Shown here: in pieces, positions 53,129 through 62,203 of the stretch
How positions within the stretch are numbered: position 1 is the stretch's first letter
Layout of the letters: every line of letters begins with the position of its first letter
Assembly (NCBI GenBank): GCA_030637515.1
Contig: DAOWGM010000002.1
Coordinates: forward strand, 1 to 64,000
Reading direction: 5' to 3'
DNA length: 64,000 nt
Source of the DNA: Bacteroidales bacterium
Lineage (GTDB): Bacteria; Bacteroidota; Bacteroidia; Bacteroidales; UBA12077
Translations under genes and position numbers: made by a program
The notes under the pieces: model-generated
What the model was told of the DNA's origin: nothing
Seen by the model: only the letters and a program-made list of their open reading frames with translations
The model's database searches: none

Positions 53129-54124
53129 TTACAGATATTTCTCAATCGTTTCCTGCAACAGTTGCTCTTTATCTATTGGCACAACACCCACTTTTTCACA
53201 AACAAGTCCTCCTGCCAAATTAGAAATGCCTGCTATTAAATCAGGTTCCATTCCGGCAGCAAGACATAAGCTTGCGGTTCCGATTAATGTGTCACCTGCT
53301 CCTGAAACATCAGCAATGTCCCGTATTTCGGCAGGAATTGTTTTGTAAGAACCATTGTAACTAATAAAAACACCTAATTCTGAAAGTGTTATAAGAAAAT
53401 ATTTTGCTGATAATTCAGAACGTAATTTTTGTGATGCTGAGAAAATGCCATTAAAATCACCTTCCTTAATTTCCAATTTTGATCCTTCGATAAGTTCCTT
53501 AAAATTGGGCTTAAAAAGAGTAACGTTTTTGTACTCCATGAAATTACGTTTCTTAGGATCCACAAGAGTTGGAATGTCATTTTTGTTTGCAAATTCAACA
53601 ATACTTTTTATTACTTCAGGTGTTATGCATCCTTTATCGTAATCTTCAAAAATAATAGCATCAATTTTTTTATCGGCGAGAATAGTAAGGATTTTATTTA
53701 TAAAAACTTTTTCGGTTTCAGACGAAAGTTCAGTATCAATCTCTTCATCAACTCTTAATAAATGCTGATTATCCGAAATAATTCTTGTTTTAACGGTAGT
53801 TACCCGGCTTTCATCTTCTAAAATCCCTTCGCTTGTTAACTTTCTCTTTTTTAATAAGCTATGAAAAACTTTCGACTTAGAATCGTTCCCAATTACTGAG
53901 CAAAGTATTGGATTTGCTCCAAGAGCTTGTACGTTAAGCGCTACATTTGCTGCTCCACCCATACGGCTTTCTTGTTTTGTACTCATAATAATTGGAACAG
54001 GAGCTTCGGGCGAAATTCGGTTTACTTTTCCCCACATATAAGTATCGACCATTACATCGCCAATAATCATTATATTAAAGTGGTTGAAAGAATCGAATAT
54101 AGATTTGAAATCAGAATTTTTCAC
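53129..54124 (-). CDS. D-glycero-beta-D-manno-heptose-7-phosphate kinase (RfaE1-like, kinase domain only)
   Basis: The 331-residue PfkB/ribokinase-family sugar kinase resembles the N-terminal half of HldE. Diagnostic blocks are IMIIGDVMVDTYMWGKVNRISPEAPVPI, SRMGGAANVALNVQALGA, VDPKKRNF, and the catalytic-base motif ADVSGAGDTLIGTASL. It lacks the nucleotidyltransferase domain of bifunctional HldE, so the second step towards ADP-heptose would be done by a separate protein. It is probably needed for lipopolysaccharide core heptose. It stands alone with its own -7 element. Confidence 0.88.
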   Translation of the reverse strand: MKNSDFKSIFDSFNHFNIMIIGDVMVDTYMWGKVNRISPEAPVPIIMSTKQESRMGGAANVALNVQALGANPILCSVIGNDSKSKVFHSLLKKRKLTSEGILEDESRVTTVKTRIISDNQHLLRVDEEIDTELSSETEKVFINKILTILADKKIDAIIFEDYDKGCITPEVIKSIVEFANKNDIPTLVDPKKRNFMEYKNVTLFKPNFKELIEGSKLEIKEGDFNGIFSASQKLRSELSAKYFLITLSELGVFISYNGSYKTIPAEIRDIADVSGAGDTLIGTASLCLAAGMEPDLIAGISNLAGGLVCEKVGVVPIDKEQLLQETIEKYL

Positions 54125-54148
54125 AATAGCTTTTTTAAAATATTAATG

Positions 54149-54156
54149 CAAAGATA
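54149..54156 (-). promoter_or_regulatory. -7 promoter element for the heptose-phosphate kinase gene
   Basis: On the minus strand TATCTTTG fits TAnnTTTG, 25 bases before the start of the gene at 53129-54124. Confidence 0.5.
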
Positions 54157-54171
54157 ACTTTTTCAGTTTTA

Positions 54172-54249
54172 CAATTGCCAATTATCAATAATCAGTATTC
54201 ATTCTCTAATATAATCCAACAAGTTATTTTAATTGATAATTGATAATTG
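54172..54249. repeat. Small inverted-repeat element between kinase and DUF4440 genes
   Basis: The ends CAATTGCCAATTATCAATA (54172-54190) and AATTGATAATTGATAATTG (54231-54249) are reverse complements at 16 of 19 positions and enclose about 40 AT-rich bases. The ATTGATAATTG unit is iterated in the right arm. It resembles the short (A)ATTGATAATTG repeat elements found between genes in many Bacteroidota. Confidence 0.55.
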
Positions 54250-54250
54250 T

Positions 54251-54721
54251 TTATTGATCATTGGAGACTGGTTCTAATCCAGAATTTCCTGTATCCAGAA
54301 CAAAACGCCATTCTCCTTTTGCATTCTTTTCCCATATAGAGCAATAGGTTCCTTGAATTACTCGTCCTTTTTGCTCTCCTTCAGTTATTTCTAATAAGAA
54401 TATTCCAAAAGTATAACCTAAGTCAGCAGAGTTTGCAACTTTGCCATAATTTGGCTTCCATGTTAAACGATAACCAGAATCAGATAGCTGATCATAGAGC
54501 TCTTTCATCGCAGGCTTACCAATTATAGGATATGAGTCTGGTTTTAGCAGAACAACATTGGGTGAGGCATATTCCAAAAATGCCTTATGATTCCCAACTT
54601 CATAAGATCGGTTCGAAAAATCAATGTCTGTCTGCAGTAGTTCTTCTTTTTCTTGTTCTAAATTAATTTGAGTATTACAGCTTAAAACAAGAATTAATAA
54701 TAAAGGGATTAGTTTTTTCAT
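54251..54721 (-). CDS. DUF4440 / SnoaL-like lipoprotein
   Basis: The 156-residue product has a lipoprotein signal (LLLILVLSC). A single NTF2-like cone domain follows: EELLQTDIDFSNRSYEVGNHKAFLEYASPNVVLL, IIGKPAMKELYDQL, then strands through LGYTFGIFLLEI and a final WRFVLDTGNSGLEP. This is the DUF4440/ketosteroid-isomerase-like layout. Enzymatic or ligand-binding roles vary widely in the fold and none can be assigned here. It is a single-gene unit on the minus strand. Confidence 0.75.
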   Translation of the reverse strand: MKKLIPLLLILVLSCNTQINLEQEKEELLQTDIDFSNRSYEVGNHKAFLEYASPNVVLLKPDSYPIIGKPAMKELYDQLSDSGYRLTWKPNYGKVANSADLGYTFGIFLLEITEGEQKGRVIQGTYCSIWEKNAKGEWRFVLDTGNSGLEPVSNDQ

Positions 54722-54819
54722 TTCTTATGGATTTTTGTATAAAAATAACTCTTCGAATGATCAAATTCACAAACCAATATATTTTCATAGCTTAGCTTTT
54801 AACTTATAACAAATTAATC

Positions 54820-54827
54820 TATTTTTG
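54820..54827 (+). promoter_or_regulatory. -7 promoter element for the histidine kinase gene
   Basis: TATTTTTG fits TAnnTTTG and lies 48 bases before the GTG start at 54876. Confidence 0.45.
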
Positions 54828-54875
54828 AATAAGCTGATTACATGTGAAGTCCTTGTAAATGATCTAAGAACGTAA

Positions 54876-56654
54876 GTGAGTATAAAAAAAGAAAATACAA
54901 ATCAAATAACAGCAATTGTCGTTACTATTGTTACAGCACTTGTATTCTCTTTTCTTTTTTTATTTTTAGGAATAAATCATCGAAGAGATGTTTATAACGA
55001 TTCTAAAAAATTAGCAATTGAAATCTCACGAAAAGCAGCCTTTGAAGTTCAGGTTTATTTATCATCAGCAAGATTTGAGGCAAAATCGATTGAGGAAAAG
55101 GTTCTATTACTTCGAAAGCATAAAACTTCAAGAAAAGAAGTTTGCAAGATTCTTAAATCAACATTAATTGAACATCCAAATTATTTAGGAATATGGTCTT
55201 TGTGGGAGCCTGATGCATTTGATAGTAAAGATTGTTTATATAAAGAAGATTCTCATTTTAATGTAGATGGAACCTTAGGTGTAGGATATTTTCGTTACAA
55301 TGATACAATTTATTATGAAATAATGACATCTGCAGATTACATAGGACCTCATTATGTGCCTGCTAAAGAATCTATGAAGGAAGTGTTGGTCGAACCATTT
55401 AAGTTTGTTTACACTGGTTATAAACAGGTTTTTTTCGGAACAGCAGTTAGTGTGCCTATTATTGATGATAACAGATTTCTTGGAGCAATTGGAATTGATA
55501 TTGACCTTGAAAACGTACAAAAAGAGTTAAATAGAATCCGTCCTTACGAAACGGGTTATCTTTCATTAATATCAAATAACGGTACAATAATAACTCATAT
55601 TGATTCATCGCTAATTCATCAAAATATTTTCGAATTACTAAACACTGATGATACATTAAGCTATAATTCAATTGTAAATGGTAAGGAACTTACTTTTGAG
55701 ACTATATCGGAATTTACCCACGAAAAAGTTTTAAGGATATTTTATCCAATTCATATTGGTGAAGATAATAAACCCTGGAGTATGATGATCGAGATTCCTT
55801 TGAAAAAAGCTACTGCCCGATCAAGAGAATTGTTGATTGTAGCACTCATTATCCTTGTTGTAGGTTTATCTTTGTTAGTATACTTAATAATAAATATAGT
55901 TGAAAGAAAAAGATATGAGAAAGATCTTTTAGCTGCTAAAATTAAAGCCGAAGAAAGTGATCGCTTAAAAACAGCTTTTCTAAATAACATTTCGCATGAA
56001 GTAAGAACTCCTTTAAACGGTATTCTTGGATTTGCAGAGCTACTTACTGATGAGGATACTGATGAGCGACAAGCAGAAACGTATAAGGAAATAATCCAGT
56101 CTTCAAGTAACCGCTTACTGTCTACAATCTCGGATGTAATAGAATTATCGAAGATACAAGCCCGCCAGAAAGAAGTAAAAGTACATGAATTTGAAGTTGA
56201 AAAAGCAATACAGAAAGTGGCTAAATCTTTTGAAAATGAAATAGAAAAGAAGAATTTGAAGCTTATTATTAAATATCCGGATACTGAGAACAAATATTTA
56301 ATTTCGACTGACGAAAATAAATTTGAACAGATACTTTCTTATCTATTAGACAATGCTTTAAAATTCACAATTAAAGGTGAAATTGAAACTGGATACCGAA
56401 AAGAGAAGGATGCTTATATTTTTTATGTTAAGGATACAGGAATAGGTATTAATCCTGAAAGTGCAAAAAATATTTTCAAGTTTTTTAATCAGGAAGAAAC
56501 TACTTCAACAAGAAAGTATGAAGGTTTAGGAATTGGTTTGTCAATTTCAAAATCACTAATTGATATGTTAGGAGGATCTATTCGCCTTGAATCAGAAGTG
56601 GGAAAGGGGACTACTTTTTATTTTAGCTTGCCAAAACAGCATACTGTAAAATGA
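54876..56654 (+). CDS. Membrane sensor histidine kinase with extracytoplasmic Cache domain
   Basis: The 592-residue protein has a first transmembrane helix at residues 12-32. A periplasmic Cache-type sensor follows (about 35-310; the PAKESMKEVLVEPFKF and FLGAIGIDIDLENVQKEL stretches are typical), then a second helix (VALIILVVGLSLLVYLIIN). Next are a HisKA domain with the phosphorylated H374 in FLNNISHEVRTPLNGILGF, and a HATPase domain with LSYLLDNALKF, DTGIGI and GLGIGLSISKSLI. No receiver domain is fused and no response regulator is adjacent, so it is an orphan kinase. The start is GTG. Small molecules bound by Cache domains are the likely signal. Confidence 0.9.
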   Translation: MSIKKENTNQITAIVVTIVTALVFSFLFLFLGINHRRDVYNDSKKLAIEISRKAAFEVQVYLSSARFEAKSIEEKVLLLRKHKTSRKEVCKILKSTLIEHPNYLGIWSLWEPDAFDSKDCLYKEDSHFNVDGTLGVGYFRYNDTIYYEIMTSADYIGPHYVPAKESMKEVLVEPFKFVYTGYKQVFFGTAVSVPIIDDNRFLGAIGIDIDLENVQKELNRIRPYETGYLSLISNNGTIITHIDSSLIHQNIFELLNTDDTLSYNSIVNGKELTFETISEFTHEKVLRIFYPIHIGEDNKPWSMMIEIPLKKATARSRELLIVALIILVVGLSLLVYLIINIVERKRYEKDLLAAKIKAEESDRLKTAFLNNISHEVRTPLNGILGFAELLTDEDTDERQAETYKEIIQSSSNRLLSTISDVIELSKIQARQKEVKVHEFEVEKAIQKVAKSFENEIEKKNLKLIIKYPDTENKYLISTDENKFEQILSYLLDNALKFTIKGEIETGYRKEKDAYIFYVKDTGIGINPESAKNIFKFFNQEETTSTRKYEGLGIGLSISKSLIDMLGGSIRLESEVGKGTTFYFSLPKQHTVK

Positions 56655-56759
56655 TATCAGTCAGAATTATAATGCTTCTTTTTTATTTCAATATTTCTTA
56701 CTCAATTTAAAAGGCAATCTGAAGGTCTCATATCTATTGTCACAATTCTCATTACTTTT

Positions 56760-59237
56760 TTACACCGGATCTACATCAGTTGAAATGTGAATGGATTTAA
56801 AACTATCTTGAGTTATCAAGTTTATGATTTGCTCATCGAGTAATTGTTTAGCTTTTTGATATGATCGTTCGCGTTCAATTTTTAGAATAACATTTTGAAT
56901 AAAGTTATTTTGAACTCTTGAAATCACTGGCGGCTCTGGACCTAAAATTCTTTTCCCGAATATCTTTCTTAAATTAACTGCTAATCTGTGTGAGGCTTTA
57001 TCAGCAACATCCTGTTTTTTATGCCTCACGCTAATTTTAATTAGTTTGTAAAATGGTGGATATTTGAAGTTCTTTCGTTCAAATAATTGTGCTTTGTACA
57101 TTTCTTCAAACTTATTATCCAATACAAATTGTAAAATTGGGTGTTCCGGATTACTTGTCTGAATAATAACTTTCCCTTGTTTATTTTTACGTCCTGCACG
57201 ACCACTAACCTGAGCCATTAACTGGTAACTACGTTCAAAAGCTCTAAAATCAGGATAGTTTAGCATGTTGTCGGCGTTTAGTATTCCAACTAAACTTACA
57301 TTATCGAAATCAAGACCTTTCGAAACCATCTGAGTGCCGATTAGAATATCGATGTTGCCATCTTCAAATTCACCAATTATATTTTGATATGCATTTTTCT
57401 TTCTGGTAGAATCTAAATCCATGCGGGCTACTTTAACATCAGGAAAAAAGATTTTTATTTCATCCTCGATTTTCTGAGTTCCAAAACCGCGAGTCTGTAC
57501 TGCTGCATTTCCACAAGCCTTGCATGTTTTTGGTGAACGAATTGTATAACCACAATAATGGCAAACCAATTCGTTTTTATGTCGATGATAAGTAAGACTT
57601 ACATCACAATTTGTGCAATAAGGAATCCATCCGCACATATCGCATTCGAGATAAGGAGCAAAGCCTCGTCGATTCTGAAATAAAATAACCTGCTCATTTA
57701 TAGTAAGCGAATCTTTTATGCTGTCTAAAAGAGCTGGACTAAAAAGAGATTTCATTTCTTTCTTTTTCCTTGCTCTCAAAATATCGACAAGATGAATTTC
57801 CGGTAGCCGAATGTTTTGATAACGGCTTGTTAGTTGAACCAAACCGTATTTTCCTGTTTCAGCATTAAAATAACTTTCAACCGATGGTGTTGCTGTGCCT
57901 AATAAAACTTTTGCACTATGCATTTGTGCTAAAACAACAGAACAGTCTCGGGCATTATATCTTGGTGCCGGATCGTATTGCTTATACGTATTTTCATGTT
58001 CTTCATCAACAATGATTAATCCCAAATTGGAAAAGGGTAAAAATAGAGAAGATCGAACTCCCAGAATTATATCATATTTTAAATTGTCGTTAGGTTCAAT
58101 AATATTTTTATAAACCTCGACTCTTTCCGAATCGCTGAATTTTGAATGATAAATACCTACACGATTTCCAAAAACAGATATCAAACGGTTTATGATTTGT
58201 GTAGTTAATGCAATTTCGGGTAAAAGATATAAAACCTGTTTGCCTTTATCAATTTGTTCTTTTATTAAGTGAATATAGATTTCGGTTTTTCCGCTCGAAG
58301 TAACTCCATGCAATAAGACCACATCCTTTTCAACAAACTGTTCCTGAATAGTATCATGAGCTTTTTGTTGTGCCTCTGAAAGTTTTTTTATTTCAGTTTG
58401 TTCTGTTTCGGTATCATTTAATCGGCTAACAGTTTTGTTATATTCTGATAGTATATTTTTATCAATTAATGATTTTACTATAGCTGAGTTTGCTTTAGAT
58501 TCTTCGATTAGCTGTTGCTTTTTTACCTCAACAGTTTTTTTGTTCATAAGATCTCCAGAGAGTTTTATATAGCTCATTAGAACATGAACTTGTTTTGGCG
58601 CTCGTTTTAAGTTTTCAAATGCATTATTTAGTTGCTCTTCTGTTTTAATCGAATCGTTAAGTTTAATGTATGTTTCTGTTTTGGGTTTGTAATTTTCCCG
58701 AAGCTTTTCTTCAAGTATAACAGCTTTTTTATCTAAGAGAGATTTTATAACAGGTAAAGCATCTTTGCGATTTAAAGCACCGGAAATTTCATTAATGCTT
58801 GCAATATTTTTGCTTGCTAAATAATCAAGAATAAGTGTTTCAGTCGAGTTAAATCTTTTTTCATCGATCGATTCAGGATTGTAAATTACTTTGGTCTCAC
58901 TTTCAAGTTTTAACCCTGATGGTAAGGCTGCTTTAAACACTTCACCAATAGAACACATGTAATAATCTGCAATCCATTGCCAAAGTTTTAGTTGTTTTGC
59001 GTTTACAATCGGAGAGCCATCTAAAATGGAAACAATATCCTTTGTCTTATATTCTTTGGGAGCGTTTTTATGAACAGAATGAACAATTGCGGTATATATT
59101 TTTCTTGACCCAAACTGAACAATAACTCTTTTACCAACTTCAATCTCTTTGTATAATGTATCAGGAATGCTATAAGTAAATAATTGCTTAAGCGGTAAGG
59201 GAAGAATTACATCTGCAAAGTATTGTTGATTGCTCAT
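56760..59237 (-). CDS. priA: Primosomal replication-restart helicase PriA
   Basis: The 825-residue superfamily 2 helicase reloads the replisome at collapsed forks. The N-terminal 3'-DNA-binding domain contains VQFGSRKIYTAIV. The helicase has Walker A GVTSSGKTEIYIH, the DEEH box IIVDEEHENTYKQ, and SGRAGRKNKQGKVIIQT motif VI. Eight zinc-binding cysteines are readable in CDMCGWIPYCTNC, CHYCGY and CKACG. The protein is complete. A TAGATTTG box sits just before it, within the short gap after the ispH-to-porQ group. Confidence 0.96.
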   Translation of the reverse strand: MSNQQYFADVILPLPLKQLFTYSIPDTLYKEIEVGKRVIVQFGSRKIYTAIVHSVHKNAPKEYKTKDIVSILDGSPIVNAKQLKLWQWIADYYMCSIGEVFKAALPSGLKLESETKVIYNPESIDEKRFNSTETLILDYLASKNIASINEISGALNRKDALPVIKSLLDKKAVILEEKLRENYKPKTETYIKLNDSIKTEEQLNNAFENLKRAPKQVHVLMSYIKLSGDLMNKKTVEVKKQQLIEESKANSAIVKSLIDKNILSEYNKTVSRLNDTETEQTEIKKLSEAQQKAHDTIQEQFVEKDVVLLHGVTSSGKTEIYIHLIKEQIDKGKQVLYLLPEIALTTQIINRLISVFGNRVGIYHSKFSDSERVEVYKNIIEPNDNLKYDIILGVRSSLFLPFSNLGLIIVDEEHENTYKQYDPAPRYNARDCSVVLAQMHSAKVLLGTATPSVESYFNAETGKYGLVQLTSRYQNIRLPEIHLVDILRARKKKEMKSLFSPALLDSIKDSLTINEQVILFQNRRGFAPYLECDMCGWIPYCTNCDVSLTYHRHKNELVCHYCGYTIRSPKTCKACGNAAVQTRGFGTQKIEDEIKIFFPDVKVARMDLDSTRKKNAYQNIIGEFEDGNIDILIGTQMVSKGLDFDNVSLVGILNADNMLNYPDFRAFERSYQLMAQVSGRAGRKNKQGKVIIQTSNPEHPILQFVLDNKFEEMYKAQLFERKNFKYPPFYKLIKISVRHKKQDVADKASHRLAVNLRKIFGKRILGPEPPVISRVQNNFIQNVILKIERERSYQKAKQLLDEQIINLITQDSFKSIHISTDVDPV

Positions 59238-59261
59238 TCAGTTTTAGAATTTACTAAAAAA

Positions 59262-59269
59262 CAAATCTA
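59262..59269 (-). promoter_or_regulatory. -7 promoter element for priA
   Basis: On the minus strand TAGATTTG fits TAnnTTTG, 25 bases before the priA start. No convincing -33 element is visible. Confidence 0.4.
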
Positions 59270-59271
59270 CT

Positions 59272-60150
59272 TTAATTTGAAAGCAATTCAATGTTTTCGG
59301 CAATTTTTTCCATTAACCAGCGAGGTGTGGAAGTAGCTCCACAAACACCCACAGATTTAGCTTTTTTAAACCATTCAGATTTAAGCTCATTGTCGTCTGA
59401 AACAAAGTAAGTATTTGGATTTTCTTCTTTGCATACCTGAAATAGCATTTTACCATTAGAGCTTTTTTGCCCGCTTACAAATACAACAACATTGTGTTTT
59501 TTAACAAATTCGCGCAGTTGAGGCTGTCGGTGAGATACTTGTCTGCAAATAGTGTCATTAGCAATGAATTCGATATTTTCAGTATCTTGAGCTTCAACCA
59601 TCCGGTTTTTAATCTCTTTTTGGATTTCGTAAAATCCGTCAATGTTTTTTGTAGTCTGAGAGAAGAGATTTACCGGTTTTGAAAAATTGATCTTGTTTAA
59701 ATCTTCAAGTCCACTAATAACAATCGCTTTACCATTTGTTTGCCCAACCAAACCGTTTACTTCGGCATGACCTTCTTTACCAAATATTACAACTTGTCCA
59801 CCTTTTTTTAATATAGCATCAAATCCAAGTTTTATATTGTTTTGAAGTTTTAGAACTACAGGACAAGAAGCATCAATTAATTGAATATTATTTTTAATGG
59901 CTGTTTCATAAGTTTCTGGTGGTTCGCCATGAGCTCTCAATAAAACTTTACAGTTTTTAAGTGTTTTAAGCTGTTCATGATCTATTGAAACCAAGCCCCT
60001 TTTTTCTAATCTTTTTACTTCGGCACTATTATGAACAATATCACCAAGACAATAAAGCGTATCATTTCTCTCCAGCTCCATTTCTGCAAGCTGAATGGCA
60101 TTTACTACACCAAAACAAAAACCTGAATTATAATCAATCTCAATTTTCAT
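59272..60150 (-). CDS. ispH: 4-hydroxy-3-methylbut-2-enyl diphosphate reductase
   Basis: This iron-sulfur enzyme makes IPP and DMAPP in the last step of the MEP isoprenoid pathway. Cluster cysteines are C12 (SGFCFGVVNAI), C96 (DASCPVV) and the one in the NDTICRQVSHRQ region. H40 and H74 are the substrate histidines. The C-terminal block SVGVCGATSTPRWLM is in place. The length of 292 residues is normal. It follows cmk by 17 bases in a cmk-ispH unit downstream of porQ. Confidence 0.96.
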   Translation of the reverse strand: MKIEIDYNSGFCFGVVNAIQLAEMELERNDTLYCLGDIVHNSAEVKRLEKRGLVSIDHEQLKTLKNCKVLLRAHGEPPETYETAIKNNIQLIDASCPVVLKLQNNIKLGFDAILKKGGQVVIFGKEGHAEVNGLVGQTNGKAIVISGLEDLNKINFSKPVNLFSQTTKNIDGFYEIQKEIKNRMVEAQDTENIEFIANDTICRQVSHRQPQLREFVKKHNVVVFVSGQKSSNGKMLFQVCKEENPNTYFVSDDNELKSEWFKKAKSVGVCGATSTPRWLMEKIAENIELLSN

Positions 60151-60167
60151 AATTCAATTAAAACAAC

Positions 60168-60872
60168 TTAATTAATTCGTTCCTTTACTAAACCAATAAT
60201 CCAGTCTAATTGTTCTTGCCTATTCATATTACTGTTATCCAATTCAACAGAATCATGTGCCTTTTTTAAAGGACTTTCATCACGAGTTTCATCAATATGA
60301 TCCCGTTTTTTAACGTTTTGCAATATTTCATCGTAACTTACATCAACGTTATTTCCTTTTAATTCCTGATATCTTCTTTCTGCTCTTACTTCAGCTTTGG
60401 CATTCATAAACACTTTTAATTCTGCATTAGGAAAAACAACAGTTCCAATGTCTCGACCATCCATAACAATTCCTTTTTCATTTCCCATTTCTTGCTGAAA
60501 TGAAACCATTTTTTTGCGAACAAATCCTATTTTGCTTATAAAGCTCACATTATCAGAAACTTTCATGTTGCGAATTTCACTTTCAACGTTTTCGTTGTTT
60601 AAATAAGTTTCCTGATTTTTCTTTTCAGGATTGTATTTGAAGTTAATATGAATCTGGTCAATTAAGTTTTGTAGTTTTTTTTCATCAACCTCATGGTTTT
60701 TTTGATTGATGATAGTATTTTTTAATGCGAATAAAGTAACAGCACGATACATTGCACCACTATCTATATATTTATAATCTAATAACTTTGCAATTTCTTT
60801 TGCAAGAGTGCTCTTCCCTGAAGAGGAATAACCATCAATGGCAATAATAATTTTATTATCTGATTTAATCAT
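60168..60872 (-). CDS. cmk: Cytidylate kinase
   Basis: It phosphorylates CMP and dCMP. The 234-residue protein has Walker A AIDGYSSSGKSTLAKEIA (residues 11-28), the CMP-binding YIDSGAMYRAVTL, MDGRDIGTVVFP, and the lid region RAERRYQELKG with KKRDHIDETRDESPLKKA. It has its own well-formed promoter inside the gap after porQ and runs into ispH. Confidence 0.96.
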   Translation of the reverse strand: MIKSDNKIIIAIDGYSSSGKSTLAKEIAKLLDYKYIDSGAMYRAVTLFALKNTIINQKNHEVDEKKLQNLIDQIHINFKYNPEKKNQETYLNNENVESEIRNMKVSDNVSFISKIGFVRKKMVSFQQEMGNEKGIVMDGRDIGTVVFPNAELKVFMNAKAEVRAERRYQELKGNNVDVSYDEILQNVKKRDHIDETRDESPLKKAHDSVELDNSNMNRQEQLDWIIGLVKERIN

Positions 60873-60892
60873 TCTGAATTTTATTTAAGCAT

Positions 60893-60924
60893 CAAAGGTA
60901 AATCCAAAAATGACATTAGGCAAA
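60893..60924 (-). promoter_or_regulatory. cmk-ispH promoter
   Basis: On the minus strand TTTG (60921-60924) and TACCTTTG (60893-60900) are 20 bases apart, the textbook Bacteroidota spacing. The leader to the cmk start is about 20 bases. Confidence 0.65.
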
Positions 60925-60951
60925 TTCTTTTATTAACCGAAGGAATTAATT

Positions 60952-61992
60952 TTAAAGATTTTTTCTGAAACTATCCAGATTTGTACTAATCGAAAAATGA
61001 TCTGAAGCACCAGCTAAATGATAAGTTGCACGTCCGTAACTTAAATAGAACTTTGATATTTTTACACCAAAGCCAAAGGAAAAACCTATTGTTGAAGTTT
61101 TTGATTCTATAAGCATTTCTTGTCTGCGACGGTAATTGTATCCAGCTCTAATGTACAGGTTGTTTATGGGCATAAATTCTACACCTATAATCACGTGTCG
61201 CATAAACTCATCAGCAATTTTGTCTATCTTCGATTGTGATTCTTCAGTAGTGGCCAATCCATCTAATGTAGATTCTTCTTCTGGTTTATCGTAAGCCAGG
61301 CTCCAGTTGTCAAGATGATCTAATGTTACTGAAAATAGCAAAGGAGCATGTTTAAGCTTTTGTGAAATACCCAGTTGAATATTAAATGGAAGCGATTCTC
61401 TTTCGCTCGTATATCCTTTAAGTTGTGCTCCTATATTTTTTATAACCAGAGCAGAAGTAAATAAACTTCCGGGCTTATTGTAAATAACTCCAAGATCCGC
61501 AGCAATCCCCAACGAAGTATATTTCTCAAGAGTTGAAATAATGGGTTTTACATTTACTCCAACTCGAAAACTGCTATCAATAGCTCTGGAGTAAATCAGG
61601 TTTATGGCATATTCAGCAGCTTTAAATTCACCGGTTACAATTCCTGTTTCGTCGGCAGCAATAAATTTTCCATAATTGATGTATTCAATTCCGCCAGAAA
61701 AAATTCCATAATCTTTTATATTTGTTGCATATGCTGCATAACCGTAATTAATGTCAGTAAAATAGTTTACATAATTCAGAACTAAATCGTGGTTCATTTT
61801 AGGATTTAGTAATGCCGGATTATGATAAGTGAGATTAAAATCATTATCGTTAATTGCAATCACATCACCTCCCAAAGAAGCTACTCTTGCTGAATTAATT
61901 AAATTCAGGAAATCGTAAGTATGAGTACCTCCGATTTGAGCACTTAACTGAAAAGAAAAGGTAATGAAAAAGACAAACAATAATTTCTTCAT
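60952..61992 (-). CDS. porQ: Type IX secretion system protein PorQ
   Basis: This outer-membrane beta-barrel is part of the attachment complex that places T9SS cargo on the surface. The 346-residue protein has a signal peptide (MKKLLFVFFITFSFQLSAQ). The PorQ-typical start of the mature protein is GGTHTYDFLNLINSARVASLGGDV, followed by NLTYHNPALL. Barrel strands run through to IGFSFGFGVKISKFYLSYGRATYHLAGASDHFSIS. I start at 61992 (MKKLLF); an ATG five codons upstream would put MYFYA before the signal. In Porphyromonas porQ also lies beside cmk, as I recall. Two T9SS-sorted cargo genes are in this window. Confidence 0.9.
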   Translation of the reverse strand: MKKLLFVFFITFSFQLSAQIGGTHTYDFLNLINSARVASLGGDVIAINDNDFNLTYHNPALLNPKMNHDLVLNYVNYFTDINYGYAAYATNIKDYGIFSGGIEYINYGKFIAADETGIVTGEFKAAEYAINLIYSRAIDSSFRVGVNVKPIISTLEKYTSLGIAADLGVIYNKPGSLFTSALVIKNIGAQLKGYTSERESLPFNIQLGISQKLKHAPLLFSVTLDHLDNWSLAYDKPEEESTLDGLATTEESQSKIDKIADEFMRHVIIGVEFMPINNLYIRAGYNYRRRQEMLIESKTSTIGFSFGFGVKISKFYLSYGRATYHLAGASDHFSISTNLDSFRKNL

Positions 61993-62157
61993 CGCGTAAA
62001 AATACAAATATTGAGATAACGAAACATAAGATAAATAAACTTTGAGCTTATTTAGTTCTAAACGTCCCGAAATTTATCTTATTATCCGAAATAAAAGGAT
62101 TTATGTAAAATGATTAATAAAACATCGTATATATTTTTAAAAATTCATGTTTCACCT

Positions 62158-62165
62158 TAACTTTG
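62158..62165 (+). promoter_or_regulatory. -7 promoter element for the lipid kinase gene
   Basis: TAACTTTG fits TAnnTTTG and lies 38 bases before the ATG at 62204. Confidence 0.5.
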
Positions 62166-62203
62166 TCAGGTTTAATAGAATGTTTTGAGTAGAATTTGTG
62201 GAG

